16,849 bases of DNA, taken from Sphingomonadales bacterium (GTDB lineage: Bacteria; Pseudomonadota; Alphaproteobacteria; Sphingomonadales; Sphingomonadaceae). This document shows, piece by piece, positions 8,215 through 14,053 of the stretch (its first letter is position 1; each line of letters starts with the position of its first letter). The notes under the pieces were generated by a model, which saw only the letters and a program-made list of their open reading frames with translations, made no database searches and was not told the DNA's origin. A program made the translations under genes and the position numbers. The DNA lies in contig JAIYAA010000054.1 of assembly GCA_027489295.1 (NCBI GenBank), positions 1-16,849 of the forward strand. Reading direction: 5' to 3'.

Positions 8215-9609
8215 TTATCCCATCTGCGCCGGCTGGGCCTCGTCCGCCTCGGCCTTGCCGGGGTTGCGGACCGAGGGCCGCAGACGGGCGAGGCTGCACA
8301 CGCCCGCGATCAGTGCAAGGCCTGCCGCGACCAGCGCCGGCGTGCTGCCGCCGCCCACACCCATCGCCAGCAGCGCCGCGACCAGCGTCGCGCCGGTAGT
8401 CTGCCCCACCATTCGTGTCGTCGAGATCAGGCCACCCGCGGCCGCTGCGCGCTCCACCGGGGCGGAACCGATGATCAGCCGGGCGTTGGGGGACAGGAAC
8501 ATGCCGAACCCCGCGCCGGTCAGCGACATCCGCCAGGCAATGTCGAAATAGCTCGGGTCGTGCGGCAGGAAGGCGAGGGCGACCAGCCCGGCGATCGCGA
8601 TCACCATGCCGATGCCGCCCAATGCACCCGCCGGATAGCGGTCGGACAGCGAGCCCGCGAGTGGCGCCACGAACATCGTCGTCAGCGGCCACGGCGCGAT
8701 CACCGCCCCGACCTCGGACGGCGCGAAGCCATAGCCGTGCTGCAGCCGGAAGGGCAGCGACAGCAGCAGTGTCATGGTCGCGACGAAGGCGGTGAAGGCG
8801 CCGATGGTCGAAAGCGCCAGCACCGGCCGCGCCAGCAGGTCCACCGGCAGGATCGGCTCGGCCTCGCCCTGCTCGCGTCGAACGAATACGATGCCGATTG
8901 CGATGCCCGCCAGCACCACCGCGGCGGAGACGACCGGGCTGTCGCCGTGCACCGCGCTTTCCAGGCCGCCGATCACCAACCCGAACATCGCCGCGCACAG
9001 CACTGCGCCGAGCACGTCGAACGGCGCCTTGGAGCGGGGAATGTCCGGCAGCGAGCGGCCCAGCAACAGGCTGGCGATCGCGAAGGGCACGGCGGAAGCG
9101 AACACCCAGGGCCAGGGGCCGACCGCCAGCACTAGTCCCCCCAGTGTCGGCGCGATCGCCGAAGAGACCGACACCACCACCGAATTGACCCCAAGGCCGC
9201 GGCCGAGCTGCTTTGCAGGATAGATCTGCCGCACCAGCGCCGAGGATACGCTGAGCGCCGCCGCCGCGCCCGCCGCCTGCGCCGCGCGGACGATCAGCAG
9301 GAAGGGCAGGCTCTTGGCGAAGAAGCAGAGGATCGTCGCGACGGTGAAGACGATCTGGCCGATCTGGTAGAGCCGCTTGAGCCCGACGCGATTGCCAAGC
9401 CCCGAAAAGGGCAGGAGCAGCATCACCAGTACCAGCTGATAGACCGTCACCACCGCCACGGCGGCAGCGGAATCGACGTGCAGGTCGCGGGCGATGGTGG
9501 GCAGCGCCACGGTGGCGATCGCGCCATCGATGACCACCAGCGCGGTCCCGAAGGACACGGCGGCAATGGCAGTCAGGCGGCGGGGCAGGGGAAGGCCGTC
9601 GGTTTGCAT
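8215..9609 (-). CDS. MFS exporter, DHA2 (14-segment) family
   Basis: Proton-driven multidrug-type exporter of 464 residues with about 14 predicted membrane segments. Segment 1 carries VVIDGAIATVALPTIARDL (motif D1 of the DHA2 family, Asp28). The loop after segment 2 carries SGLGNRVGLKRLYQIG (motif A), and segment 5 contains SSAIAPTLGG, the antiporter motif C region. The length and motif set match EmrB/QacA-like proteins, though the conserved Asp of motif A is Asn here. ATG at 9609 is the natural start, but the region before it has only a weak ribosome binding site (AAGCGG). It is the promoter-proximal gene of the probable operon ending in cysK. A palindromic operator candidate lies about 60-75 bases upstream. 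The exported substrate is unknown. Confidence 0.92.
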   Translation of the reverse strand: MQTDGLPLPRRLTAIAAVSFGTALVVIDGAIATVALPTIARDLHVDSAAAVAVVTVYQLVLVMLLLPFSGLGNRVGLKRLYQIGQIVFTVATILCFFAKSLPFLLIVRAAQAAGAAAALSVSSALVRQIYPAKQLGRGLGVNSVVVSVSSAIAPTLGGLVLAVGPWPWVFASAVPFAIASLLLGRSLPDIPRSKAPFDVLGAVLCAAMFGLVIGGLESAVHGDSPVVSAAVVLAGIAIGIVFVRREQGEAEPILPVDLLARPVLALSTIGAFTAFVATMTLLLSLPFRLQHGYGFAPSEVGAVIAPWPLTTMFVAPLAGSLSDRYPAGALGGIGMVIAIAGLVALAFLPHDPSYFDIAWRMSLTGAGFGMFLSPNARLIIGSAPVERAAAAGGLISTTRMVGQTTGATLVAALLAMGVGGGSTPALVAAGLALIAGVCSLARLRPSVRNPGKAEADEAQPAQMG

Positions 9610-9670
9610 CGCCGCTTAGTGCATCAGCGCGCCCGCAGTTCCCACCCCGGAACCACCGACCCGACCCATG

Positions 9671-9685
9671 GTTTAGTCACTAAGC
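9671..9685. promoter_or_regulatory. Candidate operator, imperfect palindrome GTTTAGTCACTAAGC
   Basis: GTTTAGT-C-ACTAAGC is a 15-base near-palindrome whose inner 11 bases, TTAGTCACTAA (9673-9683), are perfect. It lies between the divergent DHA2 exporter and the 25-residue peptide gene. CGCTTAGTG at 9613-9621, next to the exporter start, is the exact reverse complement of CACTAAGCG at 9678-9686, so the half-site recurs. Size and symmetry fit a TetR- or MarR-type repressor site. No such regulator gene is in this window. Confidence 0.4.
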
Positions 9686-9710
9686 GAAACGACGCTTTGA
9701 GGAGGCTCGC

Positions 9711-9788
9711 ATGGGTAAGGGTATCTTGTTGTGGCTGTTGGGGATTCCGATCCCCGTCATCATTTTGCTGCTGATCTTCTGGCATTGA
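9711..9788 (+). CDS. 25-residue hydrophobic membrane peptide
   Basis: ATG at 9711 follows GAGGAGG (9699-9705, spacing about 5), one of the strongest ribosome binding sites in the window, and opens a 25-codon frame ending in TGA at 9786-9788. The product starts MGKG and continues as a single hydrophobic stretch, ILLWLLGIPIPVIILLLIFW, ending in His, so it should be a one-segment inner-membrane peptide. I recall very similar short proteins in other sphingomonad genomes, but cannot confirm that here. Function is unknown. Membrane-stress or transporter-modulating roles are known for some peptides of this size. It may share a control region with the divergent exporter. Confidence 0.72.
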   Translation: MGKGILLWLLGIPIPVIILLLIFWH

Positions 9789-9795
9789 GCCGGCC

Positions 9796-9821
9796 GGGTC
9801 CGCAGCGCACGCCGCGGACCC
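9796..9821. terminator. Candidate shared hairpin between convergent small genes
   Basis: GGGTCCGC (9796-9803) and GCGGACCC (9814-9821) form a perfect 8-bp stem with a 10-base loop. It sits 7 bases after the 25-residue peptide gene and 11 bases past the stop of the convergent DUF465 gene. No T-run follows on either strand, so it could be a weak or Rho-assisted bidirectional terminator or a 3'-end stabiliser. Confidence 0.45.
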
Positions 9822-9832
9822 GCACCAGCCTC

Positions 9833-10027
9833 TCAGCGCCGACTCGGCGCCAGCGCCAGGCGCGCAGCGGGACCCGGCAGGTGCAGATGCAGCCGGTCCT
9901 TCACCGCCAACTTGTGTTTCTTGAGCTGGGTAAGCCGGAATCGATCCGGCAACACGCTGCGCAATTCCCTGCGGATCTCGCGTTCGAGCATCCGGTGGGT
10001 GGCGACAAGCCGTTCTACAATCGTCAT
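9833..10027 (-). CDS. DUF465 (YdcH-like) small basic helical protein
   Basis: Cytoplasmic protein of 64 residues. MTIVERLVATHRMLEREIRRELR followed by RFRLTQLKKHKLAVKDRL is a short two-helix hairpin rich in Arg, Lys and Glu. It matches the DUF465/YdcH family, whose hallmark is a C-terminal LKKxKLxLKDRL-type helix. The family is widespread in alphaproteobacteria and its function is not established. The tail after residue 50 (Pro/Ala/Arg) is not conserved as far as I can tell. The ATG at 10027 is chosen because GGAG lies 8 bases upstream and family similarity begins there. The frame stays open to 10192, but that stretch has no family features. A 7-bp hairpin lies directly before the ribosome binding site. 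Confidence 0.8.
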   Translation of the reverse strand: MTIVERLVATHRMLEREIRRELRSVLPDRFRLTQLKKHKLAVKDRLHLHLPGPAARLALAPSRR

Positions 10028-10040
10028 CGTCAAGGCTCCA

Positions 10041-10060
10041 ATCGATGGTTTTGCATCGAT
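10041..10060. promoter_or_regulatory. Inverted repeat abutting the DUF465 ribosome binding site
   Basis: ATCGATG (10041-10047) and CATCGAT (10054-10060) pair perfectly around GTTTTG. The repeat ends one base before the GGAG of the minus-strand DUF465 gene. In mRNA it would be a 7-bp stem with a 6-base loop at the edge of the ribosome site; as DNA it could be an operator. It may be chance. Confidence 0.35.
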
Positions 10061-10224
10061 CGAGCGGCCCGATGGGAGGGTTGGTGCCAGGGAGTGGGAA
10101 CACCGCCGATCCTGCACCGAGCACGCTCGATGCGGTCCGACATCACGGGGCTTCAGGTGAAGCCGCCGCCAGAGGGGCCCGGTCCCGCACATTCAACATA
10201 AGCGCATGTCGGTTGCCGACAAGG

Positions 10225-10252
10225 GGGCCCCACGCGATTTCGCGCGGGGCCC
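10225..10252 (-). terminator. Hairpin downstream of the glycine-zipper gene, likely terminator
   Basis: On the minus strand GGGCCCCGCGCG and CGCGTGGGGCCC pair over 12 positions (one G-U) around AAAT, starting 11 bases past the stop of the glycine-zipper gene. CCTTGTC follows, a poor U-tract, and then a second small hairpin (10208-10220, GTCGG-TTG-CCGAC). The rest of 10028-10263 shows no gene. Confidence 0.65.
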
Positions 10253-10263
10253 GGCTGCGCGCA

Positions 10264-10791
10264 TCAGCGGCAGCGCACGTCCTGGTTGTTCATCTGGTTA
10301 TTCTTGTCGACCGACGCGCCAATCGCGCCGCCCGCAATCGCGCCCAGCAGCGTGCCGACCGTGCTGGAATGGCGGCTGGAGATGACGTTGCCGAACAGGC
10401 CGCCGGCGGCTGCGCCGACGATCAGGCCGGTCGTTCCATCCGGACGCTTGCAATAATAGCGGCCGTCCTGCCCGCGATACACGCGGTCATCGGCGCTCAG
10501 CACGCGTTCGTTGTTGCCGGGGCGATAATAGCGCGAGGGTTCCCAATCGCCCTCGTCGCGGATCTCGACGCGCGGCGGCGGGGCATGGGCGAGCCAGTCG
10601 CTGTAATTGGCGTAGCGCTCCGACGCCTGCTGGAACAGGCGGTATTCGCGGTCGAAGCGATCGCGCGCGGCCTCGAAGCGGGCGCGCTCCTGGTCCGGCG
10701 ACGAATAGCGGGGATCGCTCTGCGCCGAAGCCGGCGCGGCGACCGACAGCCCGGCCGCCGCAAGGGCTGCAAGGGCGAGGACGTGCTTCAT
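10264..10791 (-). CDS. Exported glycine-zipper (2TM-type) envelope protein
   Basis: Protein of 175 residues with a clear Sec signal peptide (MKHVLALAALAAAGLSVAAP, then ASA, with cleavage expected before Gln24). The mature N-terminal part is charged and Tyr/Arg-rich (about 28-60, likely helical), followed by a Pro/Asp-rich linker. From about residue 108 comes the glycine-zipper block: GRYYCKRPDGTTGLIVGAAAGGLFGN and then TLLGAIAGGAIGASVDK, the small-xxx-small pattern of the glycine-zipper 2TM family related to the 17-kDa surface antigen. Cys114 and Cys174 could form a disulfide. No lipobox is present, so the protein is probably periplasmic or outer-membrane associated. AAGGAGATAAGC directly before the ATG is an excellent ribosome binding site. 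Function is unknown; an envelope-integrity role is inferred from the family. Confidence 0.85.
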   Translation of the reverse strand: MKHVLALAALAAAGLSVAAPASAQSDPRYSSPDQERARFEAARDRFDREYRLFQQASERYANYSDWLAHAPPPRVEIRDEGDWEPSRYYRPGNNERVLSADDRVYRGQDGRYYCKRPDGTTGLIVGAAAGGLFGNVISSRHSSTVGTLLGAIAGGAIGASVDKNNQMNNQDVRCR

Positions 10792-10911
10792 GCTTATCTC
10801 CTTCTTTGATACTGCCAGCTATTGCCGGAAACCGATCCTTCTTCCAGACTTGCGCGTGAAGCGCGGCTGAACGAAGCTGCAGGCGAAACAATGCTGGGAG
10901 AGGAACGCTCC

Positions 10912-10977
10912 ATGGGCTATGCGCTTTGCCCTTGCTGCTGTGCAGCATTGGTATCATATTTGTCCCATGAACGTTAG
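10912..10977 (+). CDS. Cysteine-rich 21-residue mini-ORF (possible leader peptide)
   Basis: ATG at 10912 lies 7 bases after GGGAGAGGA (10896-10904), a far better ribosome binding site than any available to the next gene. The frame encodes 21 residues beginning MGYALCPCCCAAL, with four cysteines at positions 6, 8, 9 and 10, and stops with TAG at 10975-10977. It overlaps the ATG of the WYL-like gene (10967) by 11 bases in another frame, an arrangement that permits coupled translation. A small hairpin (TGCTG 10933-10937, CAGCA 10943-10947) lies over the Cys codons. It could be a regulatory leader, or simply a fortuitous start codon. Confidence 0.4.
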   Translation: MGYALCPCCCAALVSYLSHER

Positions 10978-11308
10978 CGCTGCCGTGACCGAAGCCCCCG
11001 TCAACAACACCCCCTTCGTCCTGGAAGGCATCGTGCGCCTGCGCTGCCTGCAGGTGACCTATAACCGCACGCGCATGATCGTGGCGCCGCACATCCTCTA
11101 CACCCGGAACGAATCGCTCTATACCGATGCGTTCATCGTTTCGCGCGAAGGCATGCTCCCGCGTGAGCCGAAGATCGCCACGTTCAAGGTGGACGGCCTC
11201 AAGGAAGTGTCGGTTCTCGATCGCGCGTTCGAGATCAGCGACATGTTCGACCACGAGCTCGACAAATATGACGGTGTCACGCTGATGCGGGTCGAGGCAG
11301 CGGCCTGA
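10967..11308 (+). CDS. Small WYL-like domain protein (tentative)
   Basis: Protein of 113 residues, predicted soluble. The core from about residue 20, including RLRCLQVTYNRTRMIVAPHI and YTDAFIVSREG, and then ATFKVDGLKEVSVLDRAFE, recalls the WYL fold: a strand with basic residues, R-x-V-x-P, an aromatic-centred strand, then F-x-hydrophobic-D-x-hydrophobic before a final F. WYL domains bind ligands or nucleic acids, usually behind an HTH domain. None is present here, so DNA binding cannot be assumed. I chose ATG at 10967. The frame also allows ATG at 10919, but that start has no well-spaced ribosome site. A -35/-10-like pair (TTGCTG, 17 bases, CATATT at 10955) would make the transcript nearly leaderless. 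The gene converges on uvrD with a 10-base gap. Confidence 0.6.
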   Translation: MNVSAAVTEAPVNNTPFVLEGIVRLRCLQVTYNRTRMIVAPHILYTRNESLYTDAFIVSREGMLPREPKIATFKVDGLKEVSVLDRAFEISDMFDHELDKYDGVTLMRVEAAA

Positions 11309-11322
11309 GCCAACCGGCTCAG
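11305..11322. terminator. Small palindrome holding both convergent stop codons
   Basis: CTGAGCC (11305-11311) and GGCTCAG (11316-11322) form a perfect 7-bp stem with loop AACC. The plus-strand TGA (11306-11308) and the minus-strand TGA (11319-11321) lie in opposite arms. No T-run follows on either side, so termination is uncertain. Confidence 0.4.
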
Positions 11323-13628
11323 TCCGGCACGCTGACGAAGCTGTCCATTACCCGCTTGCGGCCGGCCTGTTCGAAATCGATTTCGAGCTTGTTGCCTTCG
11401 ATCTCGGCGATCGTGCCATAGCCGAACTTCTGGTGGAACACGCGCATGCCGATCGCAAGGTCCCCGCGCGGCTTCGCGCCGAAGCTCACGGCCGAGGCGC
11501 GGCTCTCCAGCACGCGCGGCTGGTCGCGCGTGAAGGTGCGCGCGGTGAAGGCTCCGCCGGGATTCTTGGGATCGACGCCCGCCGCACGCTGCCAGCCGGG
11601 TCCGCGCCCGGCGCCGCGCGCGACATCGGCAAAGGGGTCGCTCCGCTCGCTCCAGTTGGCCCGCCACAGGCTCTCGCCGCCGGTCATCGAGCTTTCCGAC
11701 TCGACATGTTCGGGCGGCAGCTCCCCGACGAAGCGGCTCGGCAGGCTCGACGTCCACTGGCCGTAGATGCGACGATTGGCGGCGTGGAGGATGATCGCCC
11801 GCCGGCGCGCGCGGGTGATCGCGACATAGGCGAGTCGCCGTTCCTCCTCCAGGCTGGCCAGTCCGCCCTCATCGAGCGCGCGCTGCGACGGGAAGATGCC
11901 CTCCTCCCAGCCGGCGAGGAACACGGTGTCGAACTCCAGCCCCTTGGCGGCGTGGATGGTCATGATCGTGACCTTGGGCTCCTCGGCCGAGGCCTCGTTG
12001 TCCATCACCAGGCTGACATGCTCGAGGAACGCCGAGAGGCTTTCATACTCTTCCATCGCACGGACGAGTTCGTTGAGGTTTTCCAGCCGTCCTGCCGCCT
12101 CGGCGGTGCGATCGGCCTGCCACATCGCGGTATAGCCGCTTTCGTCGAGGATGATGCGGGCGAGGTCCGGATGCTGCAGGTCGTCGCCCATGCTCCGCCA
12201 CCGCGCCATGTCGCCCACCAGATTGCCGAGCGCGCGGCGGGCCTGGGGGGTGAGTTCGTCGGTATCGAGGATTCGCGCGGCGGCGGTGGTCAGCGGGGTG
12301 CCCTGTGCGCGGGCATATTGATGGACCTTGGAGAGCGCCTTGTCGCCCAGCCCGCGCTTGGGCACGTTGACGATACGCTCGAAGGCGAGGTCGTCCGCCG
12401 GCTGTGCGACGACGCGCAGATAGGCGAGCGCGTCGCGGATTTCCTGGCGCTCGTAGAAGCGGAAGCCGCCGATAATGCGATATGGCAGGCCGATCGCGAT
12501 GAACCGGTCTTCGAACTCGCGGGTCTGGTGCTGCGCGCGGACGAGGATCGCGGTGGCGTCGAGGCTCAGGCCGCCGCGCTGCAGCCCCTCGATCTCCTCG
12601 CCGACGCGGCGGGCCTCTTCGGGCCCGTCCCACACGCCGAGCACCTTCACCTTCTCGCCGACGTCGACCTCGGTCCACAGCGTCTTGCCGAGCCGGCCGC
12701 CATTGTTGGCGATCACCCCCGAGGCGGCGCCGAGAATGTGCGGCGTCGAGCGGTAATTCTGTTCCAACTTGATCACAACAGCGCCGGGGAAGTCCTTCTC
12801 GAACTTCAGGATATTTTCCACCTGTGCGCCGCGCCAGCTGTAGATCGACTGGTCGTCGTCACCGACGCAGCAAATGTTCTTCCGCTCCTGGGCGAGCAGC
12901 CGCAGCCACAGATACTGGACCGCGTTGGTATCCTGATACTCGTCCACCATGATGTAGCGGAAACGCTTCTGATACTGCGCCAGAACCTCACGATCCGTCT
13001 TAAGTATTGTGAGCATGTGGAGGAGAAGGTCGCCAAAGTCGCACGCGTTGAGCAGTCGCAGCCGCTCCTGATACTGGGCGTAGAGCGACTGGCCGCGGCC
13101 ATTGGCGTAGCTCTCGGACTCGCCCGCATCGAGATCGGCGGGGATAAGCCCCCGGTTTTTCCAGCCATCGATCAATCCAGCGAGCTGGCGCGCAGGCCAG
13201 CGCTTCTCGTCGAGATCGTTGGCGATGATCAGCTGCTTGAGCAGGCGCATCTGGTCGTCGGTATCGAGGATGGTGAAGTTGCTCTGCAACCCGACCAGCT
13301 CGGCATGGCGACGGAGCATCTTGGCGCCGATCGCATGGAAGGTGCCGAGCCACGGCATGCCCTCCACCGCATCGCCGACCAGCCGGCCGACGCGTTCCTT
13401 CATCTCGCGCGCGGCCTTGTTGGTGAAGGTGACGGCAAGGATCTCGGACGGATAGGCGCGCCGGGTCCATAGCAGATGCGCCAACCGCGCGGTGAGCGCC
13501 GCCGTCTTGCCCGTCCCCGCGCCGGCGAGCACCAGCACCGGGCCTTCGGTGGTGAGTACGGCCTCGCGCTGGGGGTCGTTCAGGCCCTGGATATAGGGCG
13601 CGTCCTGGGGGGAAGGGGCAAGCGACAT
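11319..13628 (-). CDS. uvrD: UvrD/PcrA-type ATP-dependent DNA helicase
   Basis: Superfamily 1A 3'-5' DNA helicase of 769 residues acting in nucleotide excision repair, mismatch repair and removal of stalled complexes. All helicase motifs are visible: Q motif LNDPQREAV (16-24), Walker A AGAGTGKT (35-42), motif Ia VTFTNKAAREM, Walker B MVDEYQDTN (227-235), motif III GDDDQSIYSWRGA (256-268), motif IV LEQNYRS (288-294), TIHAAKGLEFD (motif V) and RLAYVAITRARR (motif VI). The C-terminus (about 722-767, AIGMRVFHQKFGYGTIAEIE) is the Tudor-like module that binds RNA polymerase in PcrA/UvrD. The start is set at ATG 13628, where similarity begins. The frame continues upstream to 13796 without family features, and no good ribosome binding site precedes either start. 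Naming it uvrD or pcrA is a matter of convention. Confidence 0.95.
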   Translation of the reverse strand: MSLAPSPQDAPYIQGLNDPQREAVLTTEGPVLVLAGAGTGKTAALTARLAHLLWTRRAYPSEILAVTFTNKAAREMKERVGRLVGDAVEGMPWLGTFHAIGAKMLRRHAELVGLQSNFTILDTDDQMRLLKQLIIANDLDEKRWPARQLAGLIDGWKNRGLIPADLDAGESESYANGRGQSLYAQYQERLRLLNACDFGDLLLHMLTILKTDREVLAQYQKRFRYIMVDEYQDTNAVQYLWLRLLAQERKNICCVGDDDQSIYSWRGAQVENILKFEKDFPGAVVIKLEQNYRSTPHILGAASGVIANNGGRLGKTLWTEVDVGEKVKVLGVWDGPEEARRVGEEIEGLQRGGLSLDATAILVRAQHQTREFEDRFIAIGLPYRIIGGFRFYERQEIRDALAYLRVVAQPADDLAFERIVNVPKRGLGDKALSKVHQYARAQGTPLTTAAARILDTDELTPQARRALGNLVGDMARWRSMGDDLQHPDLARIILDESGYTAMWQADRTAEAAGRLENLNELVRAMEEYESLSAFLEHVSLVMDNEASAEEPKVTIMTIHAAKGLEFDTVFLAGWEEGIFPSQRALDEGGLASLEEERRLAYVAITRARRRAIILHAANRRIYGQWTSSLPSRFVGELPPEHVESESSMTGGESLWRANWSERSDPFADVARGAGRGPGWQRAAGVDPKNPGGAFTARTFTRDQPRVLESRASAVSFGAKPRGDLAIGMRVFHQKFGYGTIAEIEGNKLEIDFEQAGRKRVMDSFVSVPD

Positions 13629-13795
13629 GGGCGAACAACTAGGGAACGATGCCGTTGCCCGCAAGCATTCCGACACGGGGGATGCTGTTCGATTTGGCGG
13701 TAATACCCGGTTCGGGACGGTATCCGGTCGCAAACGACGGGCGCGTGGATTGCCTCGGACGTCGCCGACGCCTAAGGGCGGCCCGAGATCGACCA

Positions 13796-13990
13796 ATGAC
13801 AGTCCCGAACCCCTCCCGGCGCCTGAAGGTGCGGCTCGCGGTGGTCCTTACCTTCGCGATCATCGCGGCGGTGGTGGCCTGGCGCTCGGCGACCGTGCCC
13901 CGCAAGCCCGCGTGCACGGCCGGGCGGCACGAGGAACGCGATGCCGGCGGCAAGCTCGTGCGCATCACGCACACCGAATGCCTGCGCTGA
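13796..13990 (+). CDS. Small single-pass membrane protein, unknown function
   Basis: Frame of 64 residues. A basic N-terminus (MTVPNPSRRLKVR) leads into one hydrophobic segment, LAVVLTFAIIAAVVAW (about 14-29). A short polar tail follows with two cysteines (PACTAGRHEER and THTECLR), probably periplasmic by the positive-inside rule, so a disulfide is possible. I do not recognise a family. The ATG at 13796 was chosen because it directly precedes the Arg/Lys-rich anchor. The frame is open from 13649, but the earlier part looks non-coding. The ribosome binding site is weak (GAG, 13785-13787). It lies between the divergent uvrD gene and the phosphate transporter, 63 bases before the latter, with the PHO box in the gap. 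Confidence 0.5.
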   Translation: MTVPNPSRRLKVRLAVVLTFAIIAAVVAWRSATVPRKPACTAGRHEERDAGGKLVRITHTECLR

Positions 13991-14009
13991 ATTCCGCATT
14001 GTCCCGGCG

Positions 14010-14027
14010 CTGTCATTATCCTGTCAT
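14010..14027 (+). promoter_or_regulatory. PHO box (PhoB binding site) upstream of pit
   Basis: CTGTCAT-TATC-CTGTCAT: two identical 7-base direct repeats separated by 4 bases, an exact match to the repeats of the PhoB consensus (CTGTCAT, 4 A/T-rich bases, CTGTCA[CT]). It ends 26 bases before the ATG of the phosphate transporter, leaving little room for a PhoB-activated -10 element and leader. That favours a repressing role or a very short leader. Confidence 0.85.
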
Positions 14028-14053
14028 CAGCCAACCCCAAAGGCACAACCATC

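Noticed and set aside
8208..8217. Palindrome TAAAGCTTTA at the end of the DHA2 gene
   Set aside because: It is a 10-base palindrome containing the stop codon, with no loop and no T-run. It is too short to call a terminator or operator.
11433..13472. A 679-codon open frame on the plus strand, antisense to the helicase gene
   Set aside because: It is the expected shadow of a GC-rich gene. The product has no recognisable motif, while the opposite strand carries every SF1 helicase motif.
13629..13660. Possible -35/-10 pair (TTGCGG, 17 bases, TAGTTG) for uvrD on the minus strand
   Set aside because: The -10 match is poor and the element would sit almost at the start codon; not enough to annotate a promoter.
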